The notes under the pieces were generated by a model. That model ran no database searches. It was not told where the DNA came from and saw only the letters and a program-made list of their open reading frames with translations. A program made the translations under genes and the position numbers. A stretch of DNA of 64,000 nucleotides from Paenibacillus vini (GTDB lineage: Bacteria; Bacillota; Bacilli; Paenibacillales; Paenibacillaceae). Shown here piece after piece: positions 1 to 9,209 of this stretch (the stretch's first letter is position 1; each line of letters begins with the position of its first letter). Location of the stretch: positions 682,001-746,000 of the forward strand of contig NZ_BOSL01000001.1 of assembly GCF_018403325.1 (NCBI RefSeq). The letters are read 5' to 3'.

Positions 1-2247
1 ACAACTCAATCCAACTTCAAACTGGATGGCAAAACTTTCTATGGCAACCCAACTGACGGTTCCAGAGAAGTAATCCTGACTCCATATGACTCCAGCTCAC
101 TTGCGGTTGGTGAACATACAGTGGTTGTTGCAGGCGTTGAAGACTACTTTGGTCTGAAATCTTTGAGTTCCGAACACAAATTCACAGTGGTTGAAGACAC
201 TCAAGCTCCAACGGTTGCTAAAGTTGAAGCAACACTCGAAAGAGTAGTAATCACTTTCAGTGAAGAAGTGGATCCGGACACAGTAAACAAAGACAATATT
301 TACTGGAAATCCGGCGACACCAAGAAGAAAGCTGCAAGCGTCAAGAAACTCGCTTCCGACAAATACGAAGTTGAATTCAACGCTTCCGACAGACTGCCTT
401 CTTACGAAACAACGCTGTATATTGAAAACGTGAAGGACTACTCCGGCAACAAAATCACTCAAACTGAAGTTAAAGTGAATGCAACTGTTGACCAAACTCG
501 TCCGGAAGTTACTGAAGTGAAATCCAACAGCGATGTTCCAACCGAAATCAACGTAACGTTCTCCAAAGCTGTAGATGCGGCTGACCGCAAATACTACACT
601 GTGAAGGACAAAGACGGAAAAATTGTTCCGATCAAAGACGTTGTTAAAGCATCCGGCAACACAACAAACCGTGTGTTCACTATCATTCTTTACAAAGATC
701 TGCCTGAAGGCACCAACACGCTGAAAGTTTCCGGCGTAGCCGACCTGACAGCTCTGAAGAATGTTATGATCGACCACACAACTGATATCAAAGTTGGCGA
801 CGTAACTGGTCCTAAATACCAAAGCGTTTCCGCAAACAGCGCAACAAGAACGGTTGAAATTGCATTCAACGAGAAGATGGATCTTGGCAGCATCGGTACA
901 CTCGACAACTACCGCGTAGTAGTGAACGGTGTTGAAAGAGCAATGCCAGAAGATGCTGAAGTTACTCCAGTTCGCGATGGTAAATCCGTTCGCATCATTC
1001 TGCCTGAGAAGATCGGCAACACTGTCGTATCCTTCACAAAGAATGGCGTAGCTGGCACAGTTTCCGATGTCGTCGTAGCAGGCGTGAAGGATGCAGCTGG
1101 AAACGTAATCCAAGGCTGGACAGTTCATGTTCCGCTTGCTGAAGTAGCAGCCGCTGTCAAAGCTTATGACAACGACATTGCTCAACCGGCAGTTCTGGAT
1201 GCTAAAGACACAATTAAAGTAAGATTTAACCAACCAATCAGCTCGATCAACACTACTGACTTCGTTCTGAGCGGTGGTACAATCAATTCCGTTTCGATCG
1301 ACGGCGACCTGGTAACGCTGAAAACTAGCGACCTGGGAACTGCGGCAAATGTTTCTTTGGCATTGAAAGCTGACAACACTGCCAAGGCTGGAAACGGCAA
1401 TGCGGTTGAAGGCGCGGCTAACATTGCAATCAAAGACAAAGTAAAACCTGAAGTTACAGCTAAAGACGGTTCTACTCTGTATGTGAACGGCAACGTAATT
1501 ACATTGCCATTCTCCGAAGCTCTGGATAGCGCTACTGCATCCTTCTATGCTAACGACCTGGTTGTTACTCGTTACACTGACAGCACTACGCTGAAAGTAA
1601 GCGAATATTCAACTGCAGTTAGCGGCAACAACCTGTTGATCACAATCAAAGACGGTAAAGCTGCTGGTCTTGAGTACACTGTACAAGTGAAAGACGCCAA
1701 GTTCATCAAGGACCTGAGCGACAACACTGCAGCTGACTCCGGAACTTATGTAGCATTCACAAATGGCGTTAACAATCCGGCTCCAGTCGTTACAGGTGTT
1801 GAGAACGGCAAAACTTACAATGGGAGTGTAACTCCTGCCAGCGCAGATGCCGACATCAAAACTGTAGTACTGACTAAAGACGGCGTAGTTGTACCTTACA
1901 CTCTGGGCAATACAATTGCCGGCAACGGTGCATATGTACTGACTGTAACTGACAACGCTGGTAACCAAACTGTAGTTAGCTTCACGATTGCAGTCGTTGC
2001 AACTGACGCAATCACAAACGCTGCAGCGAAATTTGACGGGTTTTTGATGACTACTGTATCTGCAGATCTAGACGCTGAAGTTACAAGCGTTGAAATCTAT
2101 AAAGGTGCAAACAAGATCCAAGATCCTAAACTTTCCAACGGCAAACTGGATACTCAACTGCTGGGTGTAGCTAAAGGTGACGTTCTGAAAGTTGTTGCAT
2201 ACAAAGGCACACAACAAGTTGGTACGGTTGACGTAACAGTGCAATAA
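1..2247 (+). CDS. Ig-like-domain surface (S-layer-type) protein, 5' end outside window
   Basis: The reading frame is open from base 1 and ends at a TAA at 2245-2247, so the N-terminus is missing; 748 residues are visible. The visible part is a string of about six beta-sandwich modules of roughly 100 residues, of the bacterial Ig-like type (Big_5/SbsA-like). Recurrent signatures are an I-T-F-S-E motif early in a module and a closing N-V-K-D-Y-S-G-N or A-A-G-N turn. Cysteine is absent and Lys, Thr, Val, Asp and Asn dominate, as in S-layer proteins. Codon use is strongly biased (AAC, GAA, CGT, GCT), which suggests very high expression. A signal peptide and SLH anchor would be expected in the missing N-terminal part, but this is inference. 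The next gene is a second exported protein of the same style. Confidence 0.75.
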   Translation, partial: TTQSNFKLDGKTFYGNPTDGSREVILTPYDSSSLAVGEHTVVVAGVEDYFGLKSLSSEHKFTVVEDTQAPTVAKVEATLERVVITFSEEVDPDTVNKDNIYWKSGDTKKKAASVKKLASDKYEVEFNASDRLPSYETTLYIENVKDYSGNKITQTEVKVNATVDQTRPEVTEVKSNSDVPTEINVTFSKAVDAADRKYYTVKDKDGKIVPIKDVVKASGNTTNRVFTIILYKDLPEGTNTLKVSGVADLTALKNVMIDHTTDIKVGDVTGPKYQSVSANSATRTVEIAFNEKMDLGSIGTLDNYRVVVNGVERAMPEDAEVTPVRDGKSVRIILPEKIGNTVVSFTKNGVAGTVSDVVVAGVKDAAGNVIQGWTVHVPLAEVAAAVKAYDNDIAQPAVLDAKDTIKVRFNQPISSINTTDFVLSGGTINSVSIDGDLVTLKTSDLGTAANVSLALKADNTAKAGNGNAVEGAANIAIKDKVKPEVTAKDGSTLYVNGNVITLPFSEALDSATASFYANDLVVTRYTDSTTLKVSEYSTAVSGNNLLITIKDGKAAGLEYTVQVKDAKFIKDLSDNTAADSGTYVAFTNGVNNPAPVVTGVENGKTYNGSVTPASADADIKTVVLTKDGVVVPYTLGNTIAGNGAYVLTVTDNAGNQTVVSFTIAVVATDAITNAAAKFDGFLMTTVSADLDAEVTSVEIYKGANKIQDPKLSNGKLDTQLLGVAKGDVLKVVAYKGTQQVGTVDVTVQ

Positions 2248-2268
2248 TCCTTCTGACAGATTTTTTAA

Positions 2269-2302
2269 CCATACAGTTGGTGCATAAGCATCAACTGTAT
2301 GG
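2269..2302 (+). other. Stem-loop between two S-layer-type genes
   Basis: CCATACAGTTG and CAACTGTATGG form a perfect 11-bp inverted repeat. A G-T wobble and an inner TGC/GCA extend it to about 15 bp around an ATAA tetraloop. A T-run lies before the hairpin rather than after it, so it is not a classical intrinsic terminator for either strand. It could be an mRNA stabiliser or a processing site between the two surface-protein genes. Confidence 0.6.
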
Positions 2303-2342
2303 TATAACTAAACTATTAAACTATGTAATAAGGAGCGTCCAA

Positions 2343-5261
2343 ATGAAAAGATACGCAAAACCATTAGTTTCCGCAATGGTTGCCATTATGGCCCTCGCAC
2401 CTGCTGCAAGTGCCTTTGCTGATTCCGGATACTATGTAAATGGTAAGAAATACTTAACAAACGATGTTGCTTCTCATAGTGAACTTCTCTTGAAGCTAAA
2501 CAATGAAGCAGGTATTGATAATGTAGCTTTGGATCTTAATGGTGCAAGAGCAATCTACAAAGACTTCATGGCTACCAATCCAAGTCTTGCTAATCTAAGT
2601 CAGGAGTTTAATAACTATGCTGCAGCTCACGGTTACCAAGTGCCTGCTGGCACAGTAATTGTAAATCCTGATGGAACTACAACTCCAGATCCGGACGCAG
2701 TCGAAACAGGTATTAAAGTGGATGCAGTATCGACAATTAAAGGTACAAGCGTTACTGTTCAATTGAGTAATGTTCCTAACACTTTGCCGGCTGCTAACAC
2801 GTTCACTGTAACGGATAGCAACTCTCAAGCGTACTTGGTAACAGCAATTGCTGCAACCAACACTGCAGGTGAGTATGTACTTACCCTAGGGACTCAAGTA
2901 AGCGGTAAAGGAACTTTGACAGTGCGCCACGGTAATTCCGAAGCCAGCAAAGCTTTCGATAGCACGCTTGACGGAATTACACTTCAAGTAACTGTTGACG
3001 ATGAAGACGCTACTTTGGTTGCAAACGGTGCTGACAACACGATTCTCTCCGTGAAAGTTCTGAAGGACGGAGTAGCTGATGAAACTTTTGAAGGAACAGT
3101 TAAATTTATATCCCTCAAAGGCGCAAGATTCGCTAAAGAGACCGTTGCATTTAATAAAGGCGTAGCACAAGTTCAATTGACCTCGTTGTCTTCGCCAGTA
3201 GCTGTTGTTGATACGATCGTTGTTGCCATCACTGATGCTGACGACATCAAAGCAATCGGTACTACTGCGAATGTAAATGTATCTTATGTACCAGCTTCAC
3301 AAGGCGGAGATACCGATGAAAAAGTATTCGTAACTTACGCTGAATCCGACAGAGCCAGCGATGTTTACGTACAATTCAATAAAGCATTTGACTTTGCAGA
3401 TGTGTACGCTGAATGGGCTATTAATCCTTCGATTATTACAGTAGCCGGTAAGACCGTTACTGATATCGTCAAGGTAGATAACAAAACTGTTAAACTCGTT
3501 CTCGACGAGGCTCAAAGTATGAATGATAACAAAACAGTTACGGTTGATATAGCCCCAATAAATGCAGTTTCGAGCAACCTGATCGCTAGCACAATCAAAT
3601 TCAACTTGGTTGATGCTAAAGCTCCTGAAGCTGTAGGTATTGATATCCCTAACTACAGAACGCTTGTAACGAGATTCTCCGAGCCTGTAGTTGCTGATAT
3701 TGCTGAGACTACAACTAACTGGGTACTGAACGGCCATGTATTGACGCTAGATGATGTACAACTTGTTAAAGTTGGTAAAGCAATCGTAGAGAACGGGCAA
3801 CCGGTACTGTATGTTGCTGACGCTAAAAACCCTGTCGATAACAGAAATTATGTAACCATCGTATTGAGTGCAGATGGTGCTAAGTTCCTGAAAGGTGAAG
3901 GTAAACAAAACCTTCTGCAAGCTTACAATATTGAAGATTATGCAGCCTTGACGGATAGATCGGGACAAAACGTTGCAACAACTCAAGAGTTCAAATTTGT
4001 AACTCCGGTTGCACCGAACGCTCCAATTGTAGAAGTCACTGAAGATTCGCCAGAGCAATTCAGAGTAAAATTCGATCAGCCGCTGAAAGATCAATTGGCT
4101 GCATCTGACTTTAAATTTGAATATGCTGACGGATTTAATGCTGATAAGGTAACTTATAATTATCAGCCACTTGCTACTGAGGCACCTGGGTTTAATACAG
4201 CAGAATTCGTTACTGTTACACCAATCGGCGGTCAAGACAATGACGAATACCTGCTCGAACTGAACACAGACTGGACTTTTATTCATGAAACTGCAAATAC
4301 TAAAGAAAACTACTATGCACCGGGCTTCAACAAAGTGAAGATTACAGTTGATAAAGCAAATGTTAAGAATATTCTTGACGTTCAAATGACTGAAAACAAA
4401 GTTCAAGAATTGACTCTTCGTCTTGACGATAAATCACCTGTAATTGCTGATGCATATCAAAAGACCAATTCTGCAGGCGGACCAATTTCAGAGTTCTTTG
4501 TGAAAATGTCCGAACCAGTACAAATTACAAGTAGTATTCCGAATCTGACTCCGTCTCAAGAACAATTCGGCGGGCAAGGGATTCCAACACCGACCTTCCA
4601 GTTCGTTAATGCGGACCAATCCAAAACCATTGATGGTGAACTGAAAGGTGCTATCAGTGAAGATGATATGAGTTTCACTATTGCTCCGAAAGGTGTTCTT
4701 GATGCCGGAACATGGACTTTATACATTAGATCCATTTCCGATGATATCGGAAACACATCGGCTACAACTTCTTACCAATTGGAAGTTAAGGGCGCTGTAG
4801 CAGCCCAAGGAGAACCTCGTGTAATCTGGGCTGTTGCATACAACGACGTAACTGGCGCAGCAACGGCTACTGACGCAACTTACAACAATGGTGACGATGT
4901 AGTGGATATCCAATTCGGAACAGAAATGTCTTTGGATGCTCTGACTTCCGTAGTTTACACAATCAATGGTAAACAATTACCAGTAGGCGCAAAGGTTTCC
5001 GCCATTGAAGGCAAATATACTGTTGGCACAACGGTGCTCACTGGTACAAGAGTGAGAATCACACTTCCAGGAAACTTCTTGGCTGAAACCGGTCTGACTA
5101 GTGATATGACTAATTTGGATCAAGAAGATCAACAATCCGAGCCGCATATGCTAGTTATTTCAAAGAAACTGACTAGTGCAACTGGTGAAGTGCTTAAAGG
5201 TGATTATGAGCTGCCTTTGACTTATCGTTATCTGAATGCTGATGTAGATCACAGCAAATAA
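2343..5261 (+). CDS. Secreted surface protein with Ig-like repeats, S-layer-type
   Basis: 972 residues from the ATG at 2343, which has AAGGAG at 2330-2335 seven bases upstream. A longer frame starting at 2277 would run through the stem-loop and is rejected. The N-terminus is a typical Sec signal peptide (MKRYAKPLVSAMVAIM, cleavage probable after A-S-A-F-A). It is followed by a ~100-residue N-terminal domain, then several beta-rich Ig-like/invasin-like modules with D-x-K-A-P-E or D-K-S-P-V linkers. There are no cysteines and no SLH domain. The protein is acidic and rich in Val, Thr, Asp and Ala. A strong terminator follows. With the upstream gene it probably forms part of the S-layer or outer surface coat; how it attaches is not visible. 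Confidence 0.75.
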   Translation: MKRYAKPLVSAMVAIMALAPAASAFADSGYYVNGKKYLTNDVASHSELLLKLNNEAGIDNVALDLNGARAIYKDFMATNPSLANLSQEFNNYAAAHGYQVPAGTVIVNPDGTTTPDPDAVETGIKVDAVSTIKGTSVTVQLSNVPNTLPAANTFTVTDSNSQAYLVTAIAATNTAGEYVLTLGTQVSGKGTLTVRHGNSEASKAFDSTLDGITLQVTVDDEDATLVANGADNTILSVKVLKDGVADETFEGTVKFISLKGARFAKETVAFNKGVAQVQLTSLSSPVAVVDTIVVAITDADDIKAIGTTANVNVSYVPASQGGDTDEKVFVTYAESDRASDVYVQFNKAFDFADVYAEWAINPSIITVAGKTVTDIVKVDNKTVKLVLDEAQSMNDNKTVTVDIAPINAVSSNLIASTIKFNLVDAKAPEAVGIDIPNYRTLVTRFSEPVVADIAETTTNWVLNGHVLTLDDVQLVKVGKAIVENGQPVLYVADAKNPVDNRNYVTIVLSADGAKFLKGEGKQNLLQAYNIEDYAALTDRSGQNVATTQEFKFVTPVAPNAPIVEVTEDSPEQFRVKFDQPLKDQLAASDFKFEYADGFNADKVTYNYQPLATEAPGFNTAEFVTVTPIGGQDNDEYLLELNTDWTFIHETANTKENYYAPGFNKVKITVDKANVKNILDVQMTENKVQELTLRLDDKSPVIADAYQKTNSAGGPISEFFVKMSEPVQITSSIPNLTPSQEQFGGQGIPTPTFQFVNADQSKTIDGELKGAISEDDMSFTIAPKGVLDAGTWTLYIRSISDDIGNTSATTSYQLEVKGAVAAQGEPRVIWAVAYNDVTGAATATDATYNNGDDVVDIQFGTEMSLDALTSVVYTINGKQLPVGAKVSAIEGKYTVGTTVLTGTRVRITLPGNFLAETGLTSDMTNLDQEDQQSEPHMLVISKKLTSATGEVLKGDYELPLTYRYLNADVDHSK

Positions 5262-5274
5262 GCATAATTCTCCG

Positions 5275-5316
5275 AAAGAGTCAATTACCCTTGGGTAGTT
5301 GACTCTTTTCTTTGTT
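5275..5316 (+). terminator. Rho-independent terminator after the S-layer-type gene
   Basis: AAAGAGTCAA pairs with TTGACTCTTT, extended by an inner TACCC/GGGTA around a two-base loop, and is followed by a T-rich stretch (TTTTCTTTG). It lies 14 bases after the stop codon at 5261. Confidence 0.9.
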
Positions 5317-5500
5317 TAATCCTACTTAACTTTATAGAACTATATCATTCATCCGTCCCGAACTAAAGGCTAAAATGAAGGAAAGAGAGCTAAAACATTC
5401 CAAATCCTCGGTCCATTTAGCATAATCCTCAAAAAAATAGAAACATTTCCTATCTCCTTACGTTTATATAATAAAGAATAACTTATAGGAGGAAATACGT

Positions 5501-8023
5501 TTGAATAAGAAATCATACACAGGGGCTTTGCTCGGCCTTGCAATATTGATGGCGAGCTCCCAGGCGGCCATCGCTTCGAGCTCAACGGGGAACTCGGCTT
5601 TGGCGGCAAACGCAGCGAAGTCCACGACGAAGAAGTCAACTCAAATTCCTGTCGTGCATACGCTGGCCAATCTGAAACCTGTCAAAATTACGGTGAAGAG
5701 TACGGTTCAGTTGTCGGATGTTAATATTCTTACCCAAGATGAAGGGAATATACTCACCTACACGTTGACGATTAAAAATGGAGACAGTAAGACGCTCGAT
5801 CTGATCGACTATTGGTCCAAGGTCAGAACCGCCAGCGGTTCGAAGTACAGTACGACATTGATGACCAAGGACAAGGAGAAGAAGAAGCTGTCTCCCGGAT
5901 CTTCGACAACGCTCACTTATGTGACCAGTATCGGCAAGAACGTAAAATACAGCGATCTGATATTTGAGGTCGTGAAGTGGGATTTCAGCCAAACGAACTA
6001 TGAAGCGCTTAAGGGCAATTTCAAAATTCCTGCCACCTACACGATTTCCACGCCTGTCGGCTACTCCAAGACGCTGCGTTTCTTGGACAATCCAGTCAAG
6101 CTCAAGGTTGATTCCCTCTCTGCTTATAAGTCAGGTAATTATAATTATGTCAGTCTTGCCGTAAGGGTGAACAATATCGGCTATAAGCTGTTTGAAGATC
6201 CTAAAGTGAAATACGTGTTTAAAACGTCTAACGGGGCGAGTTATCCGCTGACCGCCAGCTCGGCGAGCCAGGGATACCAGGTTCAGCCGCAGGACTCGAA
6301 GCTGCTGTTGTTTATGACGGCGATTCCGCAAAGTATCAATCTGGCCAAGGCGGAGCTGCAGGTCGTTCAAGAGGATGAAACGTCGAAGCAGAACCTCCCG
6401 ATCGCCACGCTTCAGCTTCCAAATGTGGCAAATCATTCGATGGCTGTAGAGGCCTATGGGGATAAAGAGATTCAGTTGCAAAACAATGGGGTGGTTACGG
6501 CAAGCGTTCGCGGAACGAACATCAGCCAAACCGAGGGCGACCGGGATTTGACCATTCAGCTGCAGTTAATCAATACGGGCAGCAAGACCGTCACTCTGCC
6601 CAAATACGAGCCCGTTCTTCATACGGATTCCGGGTATGAGCTGCCGATCACAACCCTTGCTTTTGATAGCCTGACGATGAAGCCGATGGAGGAGCGGAAT
6701 TTAAGATTCTCAGTAATGCTTCCGGCCCATGTTGATGCTTCAGCGTATCAGTTGTTTTTAAATATCCCTGCGGGGGAAGAAGAAGCGGCGGCAACCAGCT
6801 TCAAATTCCCGGCTGGCGTATTCAAGCTTCCGGAGCCGAAAGAATCCGTCGGGACAACCCAGTATGTCCAAACGAAAAACGGCCTTCTCGGCGTGGCGAT
6901 GGATTCGATTCAACGTCTGCCGTGGAGTGACGGTCAGATAATCAGCACAAGAATTTCGTTGTCCAACTCGGGCATCAAGACGCTTCCGTTGCCTGCACTG
7001 ACAGGAGAATACAAGGTTGATTCCATTCCTCTGGGCGGAGAGACGGAGCTCGTGTCCACGCAAAGCATTAATTTGCTCGGCGCGGGAAAATCGACGGATG
7101 TCTATGTCGTATCCAAGCTGCCTTCCGATTTGGATATTACGGATCTGCAGGTTTCTCTGCTGGAGAAGATCGGAGAAAGCAGTTCGGAATGGATTCAGTT
7201 CGCCGGCAAGAAGGACGGTAGCAATGATGTGAAACTTATTAAACGCGGAGAATCGTACACGGCCGGAAGCTCGGGTCGTCAGGCGGAAGTTAGTGAACGG
7301 AGATCTTTTGTATATCCGGGCGTTTCCTCGGATCTCGTCTACACGGAGCTCATCGCCACCAATCTGGAAGATCGCCAGACCGATCTGTCGCAGCTCACTG
7401 CATTCTATCAGGGAACAGAGGGTCAAACCTACAAGGCTTCGGTAAAACAAATCGAAACGTCCGCCGGACCGGATGAAAAATCGATCGTGTTCGTGTGGGC
7501 GAAGGTACCGAAGAAGGCAGCGGCAGGGGAACTGAAGCTGATGGTCGGTGAGTCGATTACAGATAATAAATTCACTTCAATCAAGGGGGAGCCTACCGGA
7601 TTTGTCAATGCGGCAAGTCTGGATCTGACTATAAGCACACCAACAGCGAGAGGGACTCTGACAGATATGCTGTTGTTCCCGTATGTATTGACTGTCAAAG
7701 ATGTAGTAGCCAATCTGGACGGATCTTCGTCGGTCCATGTAACTTTTGAATACAATTTAGATCGGGATTACGACTATACGATGGGTGAATATTCCCATAA
7801 GTTCTTATTTGAATTAGTGGATCCAAGTGGTAGAAAATTTGAGAAGGAATTTGCACCGGAGACGGATCTCAAGGTGGGTAAAGGCGGGAATTCAAGCTTC
7901 AGTTTCAGCGATTCGATATTTGAAGATAAACGTAGCGGAAACTATACTTTGAATATTTATGATTTGTTCGAAGGCCACCGTGTCAAAATAGGCTCTCAGG
8001 CATTTTATTACTCAACTTCATAA
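5501..8023 (+). CDS. Secreted protein of unknown function, 840 aa
   Basis: Starts at TTG 5501 with AGGAGG at 5487-5492, eight bases upstream. A TATAAT at 5467-5472 may be its -10 element, with a poor -35. The N-terminus has Lys residues, a hydrophobic core and A-I-A-S, consistent with a signal peptide of about 25 residues. The mature protein begins with a Ser/Thr/Lys-rich linker. It continues as a series of predicted beta-sandwich domains containing repeated L-x-V-R-V-N-N-x-G or L-x-N-x-G-x-K-x-L-x-L-P phrases, which resemble the strand and turn pattern of DUF4352-like or CARDB-like Ig folds. No catalytic motif, SLH or sortase signal is seen. I do not recognise the family. It is monocistronic, between terminators at 5275 and 8030. 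Confidence 0.75.
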   Translation: MNKKSYTGALLGLAILMASSQAAIASSSTGNSALAANAAKSTTKKSTQIPVVHTLANLKPVKITVKSTVQLSDVNILTQDEGNILTYTLTIKNGDSKTLDLIDYWSKVRTASGSKYSTTLMTKDKEKKKLSPGSSTTLTYVTSIGKNVKYSDLIFEVVKWDFSQTNYEALKGNFKIPATYTISTPVGYSKTLRFLDNPVKLKVDSLSAYKSGNYNYVSLAVRVNNIGYKLFEDPKVKYVFKTSNGASYPLTASSASQGYQVQPQDSKLLLFMTAIPQSINLAKAELQVVQEDETSKQNLPIATLQLPNVANHSMAVEAYGDKEIQLQNNGVVTASVRGTNISQTEGDRDLTIQLQLINTGSKTVTLPKYEPVLHTDSGYELPITTLAFDSLTMKPMEERNLRFSVMLPAHVDASAYQLFLNIPAGEEEAAATSFKFPAGVFKLPEPKESVGTTQYVQTKNGLLGVAMDSIQRLPWSDGQIISTRISLSNSGIKTLPLPALTGEYKVDSIPLGGETELVSTQSINLLGAGKSTDVYVVSKLPSDLDITDLQVSLLEKIGESSSEWIQFAGKKDGSNDVKLIKRGESYTAGSSGRQAEVSERRSFVYPGVSSDLVYTELIATNLEDRQTDLSQLTAFYQGTEGQTYKASVKQIETSAGPDEKSIVFVWAKVPKKAAAGELKLMVGESITDNKFTSIKGEPTGFVNAASLDLTISTPTARGTLTDMLLFPYVLTVKDVVANLDGSSSVHVTFEYNLDRDYDYTMGEYSHKFLFELVDPSGRKFEKEFAPETDLKVGKGGNSSFSFSDSIFEDKRSGNYTLNIYDLFEGHRVKIGSQAFYYSTS

Positions 8024-8029
8024 AGTAGA

Positions 8030-8062
8030 TGTGCGAGATCCCTGTATCAGGGATCTCGCACA
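8030..8062 (+). terminator. Perfect 15-bp hairpin, probable terminator
   Basis: TGTGCGAGATCCCTG and its exact complement are separated by only TAT, a few bases after the stop at 8023. The following TTGCTATAAG is T-poor, so termination efficiency is uncertain, but the position fits the end of the upstream transcript. Confidence 0.7.
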
Positions 8063-8104
8063 TTGCTATAAGCTTTACTAGATTAATCATTTTGGGAGGA
8101 TTCT

Positions 8105-8635
8105 ATGAATAAGATATGGAAAACGACCGCTGCCGTTGGGCTCATCGGGGCAAGTATTTGGACAGGCTCCGTGCTGAATTTGACAGCAGAAGGAGCAGGA
8201 GTTACAAATCAGCCAGGAACCGCTGACGATCCTGTAGTAACCAAGAGTTACGTCGAACAAGCAATCCAACAGGCAATTAAAGGTGGTGGAGCCACCACTA
8301 CTCCAACAACACCTACAAACCCAACAACGCCATCGACAAGTGAAGGAAGCGGAAGTTCATCTGACGCAGTATCCATAGTGGATGTAAAGCCGGGGCAGAT
8401 TCTGATTGCCTCAGCAGGAGCAGAATTTGTTGTTCGTGCCGGAAAAGCAGTTATATACAGCCAAGATTTAAATGGGGTGGCAGATTTAACGGACGGTAAG
8501 GACATTACGAATGGGGGAGCGGTTGCGAACAACCATTTACTTTCTTTTCCTAGAGACGGGAGAGGGATTCAAGTTCAAGAAGGAAACAAGTACAACTTAA
8601 CTGTTATGGTAAGAGGCGGCTATAAAATCCAATAA
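8105..8635 (+). CDS. Small secreted protein with D-D-P-V-V-T-K-S-Y-V motif
   Basis: 176 residues; ATG at 8105 preceded by GGGAGG. The N-terminus is a hydrophobic signal or anchor segment (residues ~5-27). It is followed by T-A-D-D-P-V-V-T-K-S-Y-V-E-Q, a short motif I recall from many Paenibacillus and related exported proteins, although its function is not known to me. A Thr/Pro-rich linker (residues ~62-80) leads to a compact C-terminal domain of about 85 residues. That domain has conserved-looking stretches G-Q-I-L-I, V-R-A-G-K-A, N-N-H-L-L-S-F-P-R-D-G-R-G and a final M-V-R-G-G-Y. It is probably envelope-associated. No enzyme motif is visible. Confidence 0.75.
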   Translation: MNKIWKTTAAVGLIGASIWTGSVLNLTAEGAGVTNQPGTADDPVVTKSYVEQAIQQAIKGGGATTTPTTPTNPTTPSTSEGSGSSSDAVSIVDVKPGQILIASAGAEFVVRAGKAVIYSQDLNGVADLTDGKDITNGGAVANNHLLSFPRDGRGIQVQEGNKYNLTVMVRGGYKIQ

Positions 8636-8753
8636 TAAACGTTTAATTTCAAGCACATGAATTTGCCAAAAGTAACAAACATTAATAGGGCTAGCCTTGA
8701 AGGCCATGCACATACTACATCCGAGGTATAAAATTACTGGAGGTGTATGATTC

Positions 8754-9026
8754 ATGGCAAGAAGTAATCGTAAAATCGTCCCCGAGAGCCGTCAAGTTCT
8801 TAATCAATGGAAATATGAAATCGCTGCAGAATTTGGATTGCCCGTCAGTGGAGCTGGAGGCTTGGCTGGAGCGGATACAGAATTTGCAGGTGAGCTTGGA
8901 GCATTTGGTGGTGGAACAAGCACAGGCGGAAGCTGGGGGCATTTAACATCTCGGGAAAATGGCTCCGTCGGTGGCGAAATTACAAAACGTTTGGTGGCTC
9001 AGGCCCAAAGAGATATGTTATTATAG
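8754..9026 (+). CDS. Alpha/beta-type small acid-soluble spore protein
   Basis: 90 residues; ATG at 8754 with GGAGG at 8739-8743. The family hallmarks are present: an N-terminal [16 protein letters not shown] helix and the C-terminal [16 protein letters not shown] block (residues 66-81). These proteins coat DNA in the spore core and are degraded by the GPR protease at germination. The usual GPR-like site E-I-A-A-E-F is at residues 22-27. The protein is longer than the usual ~60-70 residues because of a Gly-rich insert (residues 32-63) that holds a second GPR-like site, T-E-F-A-G-E-L (42-48). CATACTA at 8711-8717 resembles a sigma-G -10 element, but no good -35 is seen. Confidence 0.93.
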   Translation: MARSNRKIVPESRQVLNQWKYEIAAEFGLPVSGAGGLAGADTEFAGELGAFGGGTSTGGSWGHLTSRENGSVGGEITKRLVAQAQRDMLL

Positions 9027-9053
9027 GATTTTAATGAACTTGTCCTAATTATT

Positions 9054-9082
9054 TTGACATGACTTGGCAAATACGTTAATAT
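9054..9082 (+). promoter_or_regulatory. Sigma-A promoter upstream of metK
   Basis: TTGACA at 9054-9059 and TAATAT at 9077-9082 with a 17-base spacer. It predicts a transcript starting near 9089, just before the leader terminator and about 120 bases before the metK start. Confidence 0.85.
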
Positions 9083-9096
9083 GACTTTTGAGGATT

Positions 9097-9129
9097 AACC
9101 TTTTCCGCTAAGGAAAAGGTTCATTTTTT
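9097..9129 (+). terminator. Intrinsic terminator in the metK leader
   Basis: AACCTTTTCC and GGAAAAGGTT form a perfect 10-bp stem with a five-base loop, followed after CA by six T. It lies downstream of the metK promoter, so transcripts from that promoter must read through it to express metK. No S-box (SAM-I) riboswitch consensus was found between promoter and hairpin; there is no room for one. It may instead terminate the spore-protein transcript. Confidence 0.8.
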
Positions 9130-9209
9130 ATGGGTCCTCAATCACGCCATTATTTTTAGTATTGGATACTTCGGCAATTGCCATACTATCCATAGGGGAG
9201 GTTGATTTC

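Noticed and set aside
97-1233. 378-codon minus-strand frame opposite the first S-layer-type gene
   Set aside because: Cys/Phe/Val-rich nonsense product caused by the AAC/GAA codon bias of the plus-strand gene.
2277-2342. Upstream start for the second S-layer-type protein
   Set aside because: It would translate the stem-loop and lacks a ribosome-binding site; ATG 2343 has AAGGAG and begins a perfect signal peptide.
9083-9209. SAM-I (S-box) riboswitch before metK
   Set aside because: Too short and no S-box consensus; only a terminator hairpin is present.
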